Below, in pieces: positions 1-9,600 of a stretch of DNA of 19,118 nucleotides (positions are counted from its first letter, which is position 1; each line of letters starts with the position of its first letter). The DNA is taken from the NCBI GenBank assembly GCA_031127185.1, contig JARIET010000019.1:1-19118 (forward strand), given 5' to 3'. The stretch comes from Gemmatimonadota bacterium. Lineage in GTDB: Bacteria > Gemmatimonadota > Gemmatimonadetes > Gemmatimonadales > Gemmatimonadaceae. The notes below the pieces were generated by a model, which worked only from the letters and a program-made list of their open reading frames with translations, made no database searches and was not told where the DNA came from. The position numbers and the translations under genes are program-made.

Positions 1-1
1 C

Positions 2-1567
2 TCGGACTTCGCCCGTCAGGCGATCGCCCTTGATTCCACGGAATGGGAGGCGCGGTCGGTGCTCGGTATGAACCTGCTGCGTCTCGGCAAGATTGCCGAG
101 GGCAAGGCCGCACTCGATGCGTCGTTCAAGGGCGATCCCTACGACGTGTGGGTGAAGAACACGCTCGACCTGCTCGACACCTTCAAGAACTACGACACCA
201 TCAACAGCGATCACGCCGAGTTCATGGTGGAGAAGAGCGAGTCGGCGCTGATGTCGGTGTATCTGGGTGACATCACCGAGCGCGCCTACTCGCGCTTTCG
301 GACGCGATACGGCTATGCCCCGTCTGAGCCGATCCGAATTGAGGTGTATCGCAGCCACGCGGACTTCTCGGTGCGCACGGTGGGACTCGCCGGGCTCGGT
401 GCGCTTGGTGTGAGCTTTGGCACGACGCTGGCCTTTGACTCGCCTGCCGCGAAGGACGCCGGGCCATTCAACTGGGCGTCAACGGTGTGGCACGAACTGG
501 CGCACACGTTCACGCTGGGAGCGACGGACCATCGCGTGCCGCGATGGCTCTCTGAAGGGCTCAGTGTGTGGGAGGAGCACCAGGCACGGCCCGGTTGGGG
601 CGCCGGTGTTGGCCCGGTGTTCCTTGATGCGTTTCGTCAGGGCAAGCTCGCCCCGGTGAGCCGACTCAACGAGGCGTTCATGCGCCCCGCGTATCCCGAG
701 CAGGTCGGTCACTCGTATTACCAGGCGTCCCTGGTCTGCGACCTGATCGTCCGCGATTGGGGAGAGAAGGCGCTGGCCGCGCTGTTGGTTGAATATCGAG
801 CTGGGCGCACGACCGACGAGGCGTTCCAGAAGGTCGTTGGCATGAACGTCGCCGCATTTGACCGTCGCTTTGATGCTTACATGCGTGAACGATTCGCCGG
901 CCCGCTCGCGGCGCTGGCTATCGAAGCGCCCGAGTACGCGGCGGGAATGACCTCGGCCGAGTTGCGCGCCAAGGCGAATGAACAGAAGGGCAGCTACCGC
1001 CACCAGATGTTGGCGGCAATTGCGCTGCTGCGTGGCGGTCAGCGTGAGGATGCAATCGAGATCCTGGAACGCGCGCACGCGCTGTTCCCCGAGTATGGTG
1101 GTGAGGAGTCGCCAGCGGCCGGCCTAGCCAAGCTGTATATGGAGCGCGGCGACAGTGCCAATGCCATGAGGATGCTGAAGGTGGTGACGGTGGCGGACGA
1201 ATCGGCCTTCGACGCCAACAAGCAGCTCGCAGCCCTTGCCATGGCGGTGCGCGACACGGCTCTGGCAATGGAGGCATTGGAGCGCGCCGTGTTCATCAAC
1301 CCGTTCCCACCGGACCTTCACGAATCACTGGCTACCCTCGCCGAAGCACAGAAGAACCACGCGGTGCGGGTGCGCGAACGCGAGGCACTCGTGGCGCTGG
1401 ATCCGGTGGACAAGCCGGAGGCGCTCTACCAGCTCGCACTGGCGTATCGCGCGGCTGGTGATGCGCCCAAGGCCAAGCGGGCGGTGCTCCGCGCGCTCGA
1501 GGACGCACCGAATTTCGAGAAGGCGCAGGATCTGCTGTTGGCGATCGTCGACGGGAGGGGGCAGTGA
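2..1567 (+). CDS. Peptidase MA-like zinc metallopeptidase with TPR repeats (5' end missing)
   Basis: The reading frame is open to the left edge, so the true start lies upstream; the GTG at 59 is only an internal codon. Counting from base 2, the N-terminal part (about 1-65) reads as TPR helices. Around residues 164-185 there is HELAH, then a Glu in a WLSEGLS context, giving HExxH-x16-E. This is the gluzincin zinc site of the peptidase MA (M1-like) superfamily: two His and the distal Glu bind zinc and the first Glu is catalytic. The remaining residues (about 330-520) are TPR repeats with typical Ala/Leu/Tyr spacing. Family members are often envelope proteins; whether this one is exported cannot be seen because the N-terminus is missing. 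It overlaps the next gene by four bases (GTGA), indicating translational coupling to the DUF4159-MoxR cluster. Substrate unknown. Confidence 0.85.
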   Translation, partial: SDFARQAIALDSTEWEARSVLGMNLLRLGKIAEGKAALDASFKGDPYDVWVKNTLDLLDTFKNYDTINSDHAEFMVEKSESALMSVYLGDITERAYSRFRTRYGYAPSEPIRIEVYRSHADFSVRTVGLAGLGALGVSFGTTLAFDSPAAKDAGPFNWASTVWHELAHTFTLGATDHRVPRWLSEGLSVWEEHQARPGWGAGVGPVFLDAFRQGKLAPVSRLNEAFMRPAYPEQVGHSYYQASLVCDLIVRDWGEKALAALLVEYRAGRTTDEAFQKVVGMNVAAFDRRFDAYMRERFAGPLAALAIEAPEYAAGMTSAELRAKANEQKGSYRHQMLAAIALLRGGQREDAIEILERAHALFPEYGGEESPAAGLAKLYMERGDSANAMRMLKVVTVADESAFDANKQLAALAMAVRDTALAMEALERAVFINPFPPDLHESLATLAEAQKNHAVRVREREALVALDPVDKPEALYQLALAYRAAGDAPKAKRAVLRALEDAPNFEKAQDLLLAIVDGRGQ

Positions 1568-2472
1568 AAAGCAAGTTGCGAGTTGGGAGGCTGGCGTTGA
1601 GAGCTTACCGTTGGGAGTGGCGCTCCGCGGGTTCGGGCGTCGCCGCGTTTGCCCTGTTGCTGCTCGTGCTGTCACTTCCGGCCACTGCAGATGCCCAGCG
1701 CGGCGGACGCTTTCCGCGCGGCGATCGCGGCTTCGGATTTGGCTCGCTCGGAGATCCGAACGAGTTTTTCACGCCGCCCGACTTTCGCGGCAATCCGCTG
1801 TATGACGGTCGGGTGACCTTCGCGCGGATCAAGTACCGCGGCTACGGCTATTTCTCCGGGCGCGAGGGGCCGGGCTGGTCACACGACTATCCCGACGCCG
1901 AAGTGCACCTGATGAAGATCCTGCGCGAGATCACCTCGATGCGGCCCTTCACCAACTTCGGGCAGCTGATTGGCGGGGCCATCGTGGCGCTCGACGATCC
2001 GCAGCTCGGCAAGTACCCCATCGCCTATCTCTCGGAGCCGGGTGGCTGGTTCCCCAATCCAGCGGAGACGCAGGGATTGAGCAGCTACCTGCGAAAGGGC
2101 GGGTTCATGATCGTGGACGACTTTCCGTATGAAGCCTGGAACAACTTCGAGTCGGTGATGTCGCGCGTGCTACCCGACCTGCGGCCGATCCAGCTTGCGG
2201 GAACCGAGCCCATCTTCGACTCGTTCTTCAAGGTGGACATGAGCCGAATCCGGCGCGGTTTCAGCGGGGGTGGAGGCCGTGCGCAGAACGGGGCGTTCTA
2301 CGGCTATTTCGAGAAGAACGATCCGAAGAAGCGCCTGATTGTGCTTGCCGGCTACGGACAGGACGTGGGCGAGTCCTGGCAGTGGTCGGGACAGGGGTTC
2401 CAGCCGGTGGATGTCTCGAACGAGGCTTTCAAGCTCGGCGTGAACTTTTGGATCTACGCGTTGACGCACTGA
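1564..2472 (+). CDS. DUF4159 domain protein with signal peptide
   Basis: Exported protein of unknown function. A hydrophobic core lies at residues 26-38 and a likely signal peptidase site follows ADA at 42-44. The rest matches the DUF4159 family: a start near FARIKYRG, then DYPDAE, and a GGFMIVDDF strand about residues 179-187. The fold is thought to resemble class I glutamine amidotransferases without a clear catalytic Cys, and no Cys is seen here. The GTG start at 1564 has GGAGG at 1554-1558 and overlaps the upstream stop. Its n-region is unusually long (25 residues, several Arg). An in-frame TTG at 1597, preceded by GGGAGG at 1585-1590, is an alternative start giving a more ordinary signal peptide. 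In other genomes DUF4159 genes accompany MoxR, DUF58 and BatA genes, as here, so a periplasmic subunit of that system is inferred. Confidence 0.85.
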   Translation: MKSKLRVGRLALRAYRWEWRSAGSGVAAFALLLLVLSLPATADAQRGGRFPRGDRGFGFGSLGDPNEFFTPPDFRGNPLYDGRVTFARIKYRGYGYFSGREGPGWSHDYPDAEVHLMKILREITSMRPFTNFGQLIGGAIVALDDPQLGKYPIAYLSEPGGWFPNPAETQGLSSYLRKGGFMIVDDFPYEAWNNFESVMSRVLPDLRPIQLAGTEPIFDSFFKVDMSRIRRGFSGGGGRAQNGAFYGYFEKNDPKKRLIVLAGYGQDVGESWQWSGQGFQPVDVSNEAFKLGVNFWIYALTH

Positions 2473-2517
2473 ATCCACTAATCGCCGTTTCCTTTCTCAC
2501 CGTCACTACCGCACTCC

Positions 2518-3540
2518 ATGACGAACCCCGCTCTCGAATCCCAGGCCGACCTTGCCCTCGCCGACCGCCTCAAAGTTGGCGTGGACCAGGTTACGACCGA
2601 GCTGCACAAGCTCATCGTTGGCCAGGAAACGGTGATTGAGCAGGTGCTGCTCTCGCTCTTCGCCGGGGGCAACAGCCTCATCGTCGGCGTGCCGGGACTC
2701 GCAAAAACGCTGTTGATCAACACGATCTCGCAGGTGCTTGACCTCAAGTTCTCGCGCATCCAGTTCACGCCGGACCTGATGCCGAGCGACATCACGGGCA
2801 CGGACATCATCAATGAAGATCCCGAGACGGGGCGTCGGCGCCTGATTTTCACGCCCGGGCCGATCTTCGCGAACATCGTCCTCGCCGACGAAATCAACCG
2901 CACACCGCCCAAGACGCAGGCCGCGCTGCTCGAAGCCATGCAGGAAAAGCGTGTGACGGTGCAGGGGAAGACGTACCCGCTCGAGCCGCCCTTCCACGTC
3001 TTCGCGACGCAGAATCCGATTGAGCTCGAGGGCACATATCCGCTGCCTGAAGCGCAGCTCGACCGGTTCATGTTCCATATCGTGATGGACTACCTCAACG
3101 AAGACGATGAAGTCCTCGTGGTGACGCGGACAACCGCAACGATGAACCAACACTTCACGCACGCGCTCACGGGTCAGGATGTGCGTGATTTTCAGGCGTT
3201 GGTGCGACGTGTCCCGGTGGCGGATGCCGTGGCACGCTACGCCGTGAACCTCACGCGCGCGAGCCGTCCCGGGCCCACGGCGCCCAAGTTCATCAATGAG
3301 TGGGTGAGCTACGGCGCGTCGACGCGCGCGCCGCAGCAGATGATCCTTGCCGGCAAGGCGCGTGCACTGATGCAGGGCCGCTATCACGTGAGCTTCGACG
3401 ATGTGCGCGCACTGGCCAAGCCGGTGATGCGGCACCGCGTGCTGATGAACTTCCACGCGGAGTCTGAGAAAGTGACCAGCGACCAGATCGTGGACAAGCT
3501 GCTCGAAGCCGTGCCGGTGCCTTCATCGGGGATGAAGTAG
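2518..3540 (+). CDS. MoxR-family AAA+ ATPase
   Basis: Cytoplasmic AAA+ ATPase of the MoxR group (AAA_3), 340 residues, the usual length. Walker A is GVPGLAKT at residues 57-64, Walker B is LADE with Asp124-Glu125, and sensor 1 is the Asn in ATQNP at residue 166. The C-terminal lid domain follows to residue 340. MoxR proteins use ATP hydrolysis to remodel or mature partners that carry von Willebrand A domains (RavA-ViaA is the best studied pair); the next two genes encode such proteins, so they are the likely clients. ATG at 2518 is the only sensible start because a TAA at 2479-2481 closes the frame upstream. The 45-base leader after the DUF4159 gene is pyrimidine-rich and has no Shine-Dalgarno sequence, unlike several other genes here. 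The downstream gene begins six bases after its stop. Confidence 0.95.
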   Translation: MTNPALESQADLALADRLKVGVDQVTTELHKLIVGQETVIEQVLLSLFAGGNSLIVGVPGLAKTLLINTISQVLDLKFSRIQFTPDLMPSDITGTDIINEDPETGRRRLIFTPGPIFANIVLADEINRTPPKTQAALLEAMQEKRVTVQGKTYPLEPPFHVFATQNPIELEGTYPLPEAQLDRFMFHIVMDYLNEDDEVLVVTRTTATMNQHFTHALTGQDVRDFQALVRRVPVADAVARYAVNLTRASRPGPTAPKFINEWVSYGASTRAPQQMILAGKARALMQGRYHVSFDDVRALAKPVMRHRVLMNFHAESEKVTSDQIVDKLLEAVPVPSSGMK

Positions 3541-3546
3541 CACCAG

Positions 3547-4554
3547 ATGACGGTTCCGACGACGACTCCTGGTACCAATTTTCTCGACCCGGCGATCCTC
3601 AGCCGGATCGGGAACCTGGAGTTTGTCGCCAAGATCGCGGTCGAGGGCTTCATCAATGGCCTACACCGCTCGCCGCACCTCGGGTCGTCAACGGACTTCG
3701 CGCAGCACCGGCAATACACACCGGGCGACGACATTCGCCGCGTGGACTGGAAGCTCTTCGCGCGCAGCGATCGATTCTACGTGAAGGAATTTGAAGCCGA
3801 GACGAACTGCAACTTCCTAGCGATTCTCGACGTCTCGCCGTCGATGCGGTACAAAGGCAGCACGCTGGGCGAGGGCGGAGTCAGCAAGCTTGAGTACGCC
3901 TGCTTCCTCACCGCCGCGCTGGCGTATTTCTCTGCAGGCCAGCGCGACCGCGTCGGGCTCGCCACGTTCAATCACGATGTGATCGACTACGTGCCGCCGT
4001 CGGCCCGGCACCTGCGGCAAGTGCTCTTTGCGCTCGACCAGACGAATCGATCGGGCAAGGTGCACAGTCCGCTCGAGGCCAGCGTGAGTGGAAGTGGCGT
4101 TGCTCCGGAGTTGGAGAAGAAGCCCGATCCCGGCGCGCGCGCCAGCCTGCTCGCGCCGATGAAGAAATTGGCCGACTCGGTGCGGCGCCGGAGCATTGTG
4201 TTGCTGATTTCGGATCTGTACGAGGACCCGAAGGGCATCTTCGACGCCGTGGATCACCTCCGCGGACGGGGGAACGACCTCATTTGTTTCCACCTGCTGG
4301 ACAAGGATGAGATCGACTTCCCGTTCACGGAGGCCAGCAACTTTATCGACGTCGAGACGGGGACGAAGATGCCGCTCGTCCCTGACTACCTGCGCAAGGA
4401 ATACAAGAAGATCGTGCAGGCGCACACCGACGAGCTGTCGAAGCTGGCGCGGGAGCGCCGCGTGGACTACGCGCGCTTCGATACCTCGCGCCCCATCGCT
4501 GACGCGCTCTATGCCTACCTCGGCGCGCGCGAACGCTACAACCGGGTGCGCTGA
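3547..4554 (+). CDS. DUF58 domain protein (VWA-like)
   Basis: A 335-residue DUF58 protein. The family signature is clear: a block near residues 50-80 containing YTPGDDIRRVDWK and ARSDRFYVKEFE, followed by a VWA-like fold with the metal-ion site DVSPS starting at Asp95. A later strand (VLLISDLYED, about residues 219-228) fits the second half of a VWA Rossmann fold. No transmembrane helix is visible, so it is probably cytosolic or bound to the inner face of the membrane. DUF58 genes almost always follow moxR, as here, and the pair is expected to act together: the ATPase acts on or loads the VWA protein. The GTG of the next gene begins immediately after this stop (TGA then GTG), so translation of the two is probably coupled. 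The biological target in this organism is unknown. Confidence 0.93.
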   Translation: MTVPTTTPGTNFLDPAILSRIGNLEFVAKIAVEGFINGLHRSPHLGSSTDFAQHRQYTPGDDIRRVDWKLFARSDRFYVKEFEAETNCNFLAILDVSPSMRYKGSTLGEGGVSKLEYACFLTAALAYFSAGQRDRVGLATFNHDVIDYVPPSARHLRQVLFALDQTNRSGKVHSPLEASVSGSGVAPELEKKPDPGARASLLAPMKKLADSVRRRSIVLLISDLYEDPKGIFDAVDHLRGRGNDLICFHLLDKDEIDFPFTEASNFIDVETGTKMPLVPDYLRKEYKKIVQAHTDELSKLARERRVDYARFDTSRPIADALYAYLGARERYNRVR

Positions 4555-6636
4555 GTGAACTTCCTGGCGCCCTGGTTCCTGGCCGGTATCGCCGCGATCG
4601 GCGTGCCGATTGCGATCCACCTGATCAACCGCGAGCGGAAGACGGTCATACCGTTTCCGTCGCTGATGTTCATCCAGAAAGTGCCGTACAAGTCGGTTCG
4701 GCGGCAGAAACTGCGGCACCTCCTGCTCTTTGCACTTCGCTGCCTGGCGCTCTTCCTCTTTGTGGCGGCGTTTGCGCGCCCGTTCTTCGCGAAGAACGAT
4801 CGCCTTGCTGCCGCCGGTGGAGCCACGGAGCGCGTGATCCTGCTCGATCGTTCGTATTCCATGGGCTATGCCAAGCGCTGGGACGCCGCGCGAGATTCGG
4901 TGCGCGCGGTGATTGGCGCGATGGGCCCGAGCGACCGCACGACGCTCGTCACGTTCACGAATGATGCGGCGGCGGTCACGGAACCGACGAGTGATCGCGC
5001 GGTGCTCGAACGCGCGCTCGACCGCGTGGCGGTGAGCGCCGAGGGCACGCGTTTTGGGCCGGCCCTCAAGTTTGCCGGCGACGTGCTGGGAGCTTCAGTG
5101 CTCCCCAATCGTGAGATCGCGCTGGTGAGCGATTTCCAGCGCCGCGGCTGGTCCACGCAGGCGGAACTGCGGTTGCCCGCGGGAATCGACATCCGGGCGT
5201 TGGACGTGGCCGACAAGTCGGTCGCCGACGTAGCCGTGACATCGGTGGCCACCAACCGCGCGAGCGCTGATGCGGACTCGCCCGTTACGGTGTCGGCCCG
5301 GCTGACGAACACGGGCGGTGCCGCTCGCACGGTTGATGCGTCGCTGGAGTTGGCGGGCCGCGCGGTAGGGTCCGTGCGCGTAACCGTGCCACCGAGCGGC
5401 TCGGCGCAAGCGGTGTTCACTCCGACGGTGGTCCCCGGTGGTGTGACGCGCGGCGTGGTGAGGATCCCGGGCGACGCACTGGCGGCAAACGACGTGTTCC
5501 AGTTCACGCTCGCGCCCGACGAGGCGGTGCGGGTGCTGATGGTGCAGCCGGTGCAGGCGCGCACCAATCAGTCGCTCTTTTTTCGGCGCGCGCTGGAGAT
5601 TGGCGACGCACCGCGGTTCGTGGTGGACGTGAAGCGCGTGGACTCCCTGACGCCGCGCGATTTCACCGGTCGCGGACTCGTGGTCCTCAACGAAGTCGCT
5701 CCCCCAGGCGGAGAGCAGGGTGTCGCGCTGCGCGCGGAGATCCGGCAAGGGACGGGGCTGCTCTTCGTGCCGGGCGACGTCCCCAATGATCGCGTGCCCC
5801 GCGAATGGGCAACCGTCCTGCGCCTCTCTTCCGCCGACCCCGCCAATCGCGCGTCGACCGGCGGAGCCCGGCTGGCCCGCGTGTCGTACTCGAGTCCGGT
5901 CTTTGAGGCGTTCTCAGCGCCCGGGAGCGGCGACTTTTCGTCCGCTCACATTTTCCAGCACCGTTCACTTCGCGTGGCCGGCGACAGCGGCGTGCTTGCC
6001 TGGTTCGACGATGGCACGCCGGCACTCGCCGAACGGCAGTTTGGCCGCGGGCGCGTCATGGTCTGGGCGTCGTCCATAGACGACTACTGGACGGACCTGC
6101 CCAAGAACCCCGTGTTCCTGCCTTTTGTCCGACAGTTGGCGCGTCACACCGGCCGATTCAGCGATGCGCGTCCCTGGTTCACGGCGGGTGATATCCTGGA
6201 TCTCACGCGGCACGGCGAACTCCTGACGGGTCTGGTGGAGCGCACCGCCCCCGGCACAGAGCCGACGGTGCTGACGTTGCATTCGCCAACGGCCAAGCGG
6301 GTCCGGTTCTCTGACAGTGTGCAGGCGACACCGCTGCTCGAGCGCGGTTTCTACGAACTGCGGACGGCGGTCACTGCGGAAGGGAGCGGGCGGCCCGTGG
6401 CGGTGAACGTCGACCTGGCGGAGTCGGATCTGGCGCACATGGAGCCGGAGGAACTGGTGACGGCGGCCCTCGCGGCGACTACAACCGGCGGGCCGCAGGC
6501 AACCGCAGACGCGGCGACGGCTGCCGAAAGAGAACGCAATCAGAAAATCTGGTGGTATCTTCTCGTAGGGGCTTTTCTCGTGCTGGCGACAGAGACGATC
6601 CTGTCCAACCGGCTGTCGCGAATGGTCACTACCTGA
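4555..6636 (+). CDS. BatA-type membrane protein with VWA domain
   Basis: A 693-residue inner-membrane protein. Residues 1-80 form the BatA (aerotolerance regulator N-terminal) module: a first membrane segment about 5-24, a basic loop, then a second about 58-78 ending in FARPFF. A VWA domain follows with the metal-ion site DRSYS from Asp98 and ends near residue 215. Residues about 225-310 look like a CARDB/Ig-like strand domain, and about 320-430 like a glutamine amidotransferase-type fold (strands such as VRVLMVQP and GLVVLNE). A last membrane helix lies near 662-680 with a short basic tail. The domains between the membrane segments probably face the periplasm. The GTG start abuts the DUF58 stop with no Shine-Dalgarno, so coupling is expected. 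It resembles BatA/BatB of aerotolerance operons but carries extra domains; its exact role is unknown. Confidence 0.9.
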   Translation: MNFLAPWFLAGIAAIGVPIAIHLINRERKTVIPFPSLMFIQKVPYKSVRRQKLRHLLLFALRCLALFLFVAAFARPFFAKNDRLAAAGGATERVILLDRSYSMGYAKRWDAARDSVRAVIGAMGPSDRTTLVTFTNDAAAVTEPTSDRAVLERALDRVAVSAEGTRFGPALKFAGDVLGASVLPNREIALVSDFQRRGWSTQAELRLPAGIDIRALDVADKSVADVAVTSVATNRASADADSPVTVSARLTNTGGAARTVDASLELAGRAVGSVRVTVPPSGSAQAVFTPTVVPGGVTRGVVRIPGDALAANDVFQFTLAPDEAVRVLMVQPVQARTNQSLFFRRALEIGDAPRFVVDVKRVDSLTPRDFTGRGLVVLNEVAPPGGEQGVALRAEIRQGTGLLFVPGDVPNDRVPREWATVLRLSSADPANRASTGGARLARVSYSSPVFEAFSAPGSGDFSSAHIFQHRSLRVAGDSGVLAWFDDGTPALAERQFGRGRVMVWASSIDDYWTDLPKNPVFLPFVRQLARHTGRFSDARPWFTAGDILDLTRHGELLTGLVERTAPGTEPTVLTLHSPTAKRVRFSDSVQATPLLERGFYELRTAVTAEGSGRPVAVNVDLAESDLAHMEPEELVTAALAATTTGGPQATADAATAAERERNQKIWWYLLVGAFLVLATETILSNRLSRMVTT

Positions 6637-6666
6637 TCCTGAAGGACCTGAGGCGGGGGGTGGACG

Positions 6667-9600
6667 ATGCGTGAAGCACACGGCGTATTGACCGGCAGCG
6701 ATGCCCTGATGGGCGCGGTGCGCGACGTGCGCGCACGATGGCGGCTCAAGCACGCGTTGCGCGGGGCGGCCATCGCGCTGCTCGCGGGCGCAGCGGTGTT
6801 CGCGTTGCTGGCCCTTGCCATGCGGGCGATGAACTACGGTGATGGCGCGGTGATCATGGCCCGGGCGCTCGGCGTGGTCGCCGCAGCGGCCCTGGTCTGG
6901 CAGTTCGTGATTCGGCCCGTCCGCCGCTCGCCCGACGACTCGTCGGTCGCCCTCTACGTGGAAGAGCACGAGCGCGCCCTGCGCGGCGCATTCGTCACTG
7001 CGGTAGAACTCAACAATCGTGATGCCGAGCGTGTCGCTGCGGGTGGGATTGGCGCGCGGCTGGTGAAGGCGGCGGTGGATGGCATTCGTGGCAGTGAATC
7101 GGGGCGCCGCGTGGACGCGGGCAGCCTTAAACAGGCCGCTGCGCTGTTCGCATCAACGGCGATCGGCGTCGTGCTGATGTTCGCCAGCGGTCCCGCCACA
7201 CTTCGCACCGGGGCGCAGCTGCTGCTGACGCCGTGGGGTGGTTCCGATCCGGGTGCCGCGTTCGCGATTCGCGTAAATCCGGGTGACGCAACAATCGCCA
7301 AGGGTGGCGACCAGCTCGTCGCCGCGTCGCTGAGCGGGTTCTCGTCGGAGCGCGTCGAACTTCTGGTCCGCAGCGAAGGCGCAACGACGTGGACGCGCCT
7401 CGACATGGCGGCCGATTCGACCGGCAAGTGGGCGTTTCGCCTGTTCGACGTCTCGTCGCCAACGGAATACTCTGTCGAGGCGGCGGGGATCAAGTCGCCA
7501 ACATACAAGTTGAATGTCGCGGCGATTCCGTATGTCGCGACGATGGATCTCGAGTATCGGTTCCCGGCGTACACGCAGTTGCCCAGCCGTCAGGTGGACA
7601 GTACGGGTGACATCGCGGCGCTGCAGGGTTCCATGGTTCGCGTGCGCGTCACGCCAACTGTGCCGACAACTGGTGGACGGCTGATCGTGGATGGCGGCGA
7701 CACGCTCGCGCTCTCGCCCACGACCGATGGCAAGCTGCTGGCGATGATGCGCGTGACCAAGTCCGGCTTCTATAAGGTCGAGCTGCAGGGGCCCGATGGT
7801 CGGCCCGTGAGCGCGTCGCTCGATTACACCATCGACGCGCTGCCCGATCGCGCGCCGGCGGTGACTATTGGCCGCCCTGGGCGAGACGTGAAGGTCCTCT
7901 CTGTGGACGAGGTTTTCTCCGACACCAAGGCCGAAGACGACTACGGTGTCGCCAATCTCCAACTGACGTTCTCGGTGAACGGTGGTGATGAACGCACGGT
8001 GCCTCTCTTCTCGGCCACAGCGCGCGCGCTGCGCGAGGTGGCGGCCGGGCACACGTTCATGCTTGAGGACATGAAGCTCCAGCCGGGCGACCAGATCTCG
8101 TATTACGCCAAGGCCACGGACAACAACATCGTCTCCGGCCCGGGAACGGCCAGCACCGACATCTACTTCCTGACGGTGCGTCCGTATGACATGGACTACC
8201 GCCAGCGCCAGGGCGGCGGCGGTGGTGGAGGTGGCGGCGGAGGGGGCGGCGGCGAGCAGGAAAGTCCCAGCCGGCTCTCAGAACAACAGCGCCAGGTGAT
8301 CTCCGCAACCTTCAACCTCGCACGCGACTCAGCCACGCTCGACGCCAAGACCCTCGCAGAGAATGTCGCGACCGTTCGGCTCGCGCAGCAGAAAGTGAAG
8401 GAAGAGGCGGCGCTCCTGGCGGAACGGCTCGTTTCTCGCGGCATCGCGGCCGACGACTCGGGATTCAGGAAGATCGCGCAGATCCTTCCGCGCGCCGTGG
8501 CGCAGATGGACTCGGCTGAACGGAAACTCATCGCGCCAACGCAACGCTCGGCCATTGCCAACGAACAGCGCGCGCTGACCGAACTCGGCCGCGCGGAGGC
8601 GGTGTTCCGCGAAATCCAGGTCCAGCAGCAACAGCAGGGTGGAGGCGGCGGTGGGGGAGGAGGCGGCGGCGGAGCGAACGCCGAGGATCTCGCCGACATC
8701 TTCGAGTTGCAGCAGGACCGGATGCGCAATCAGTACGAGACCGTGCAGCGCGGTGAGGCTGGCGGCGGTGCCGAGCAGCGCCAGGACTCGAGTGCAGCTG
8801 CGCTCGATGAAACGCGCGAGAAGCTGCGCCAGTTGGCCGCGCGCCAGTTGCAACAGGATGCGCGCGCGCAGGCCAAGGCCGACAGCCTGGGCCGCATGGG
8901 ACAGAGCGGAGGATCGGGCGGTGATTCGCAGCGCCAGCTGGCACAGGACGCCGAAGAGGCCGCGCGCCAGCTGGAACGACTCGCGCGGGAACGGCAGTCG
9001 CAGCCGTTATCTGATGCGGCGCGCCGGCTGCAGGAATCTGCGGACGCGATGCGTCGGTCGGCGGCGAACGGCAGGTCGGGCCAGGCCGATTCGCGGCGGG
9101 CACAGGATGGCTTGCAGGAGGCGCGTCGCCTGCTGGAGCAGGAACGGGCGGGCGAGGCGAGCCGAGAAATCGAAGGCCTGCGCGAGCAGCAGCGGCGTCT
9201 CGCTGATGCGGAGCGGCAGGTTCAGGAAGGCGTGAACCGCCTCAACACGGACCAGAACATTCGGCGTGACTCGGCGCAACGCGCGCTGCAGCAACAGAAG
9301 AACCAGATGGCGGCCGAAGTACGGGCGTTGACTTCGCAGCTCGATCGTGCGGCGACGGAGAACGCGCGCGAGCAGCCGCAGGTCTCACAGGGTCTGCGCG
9401 GCGCGGCCGACACGTTGCGCAACCAGCGACTGGCGGACCGGATGCAGATGTCCGGGCAAGCGTTGGGTTCCGCGCCGCCGCAGTGGTTGAACGAGATGGA
9501 ACGGCAGATCGAGAAGGAAATCGATGACCTCGGACGGCGCTTGGATCGTGCGGCGGAAGCGGCGGAGGCTGGGCAGCAGGCCGCGGCGGGCGAGCAGAGC

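Noticed and set aside
59..61. GTG as the start of the metallopeptidase gene
   Set aside because: The frame is open with TPR-like sequence back to base 2, so this is an internal Val codon.
479..1078. 199-residue - strand open frame
   Set aside because: It is antisense to the peptidase-TPR gene, Arg-rich, and has no recognisable domain; typical GC-rich shadow.
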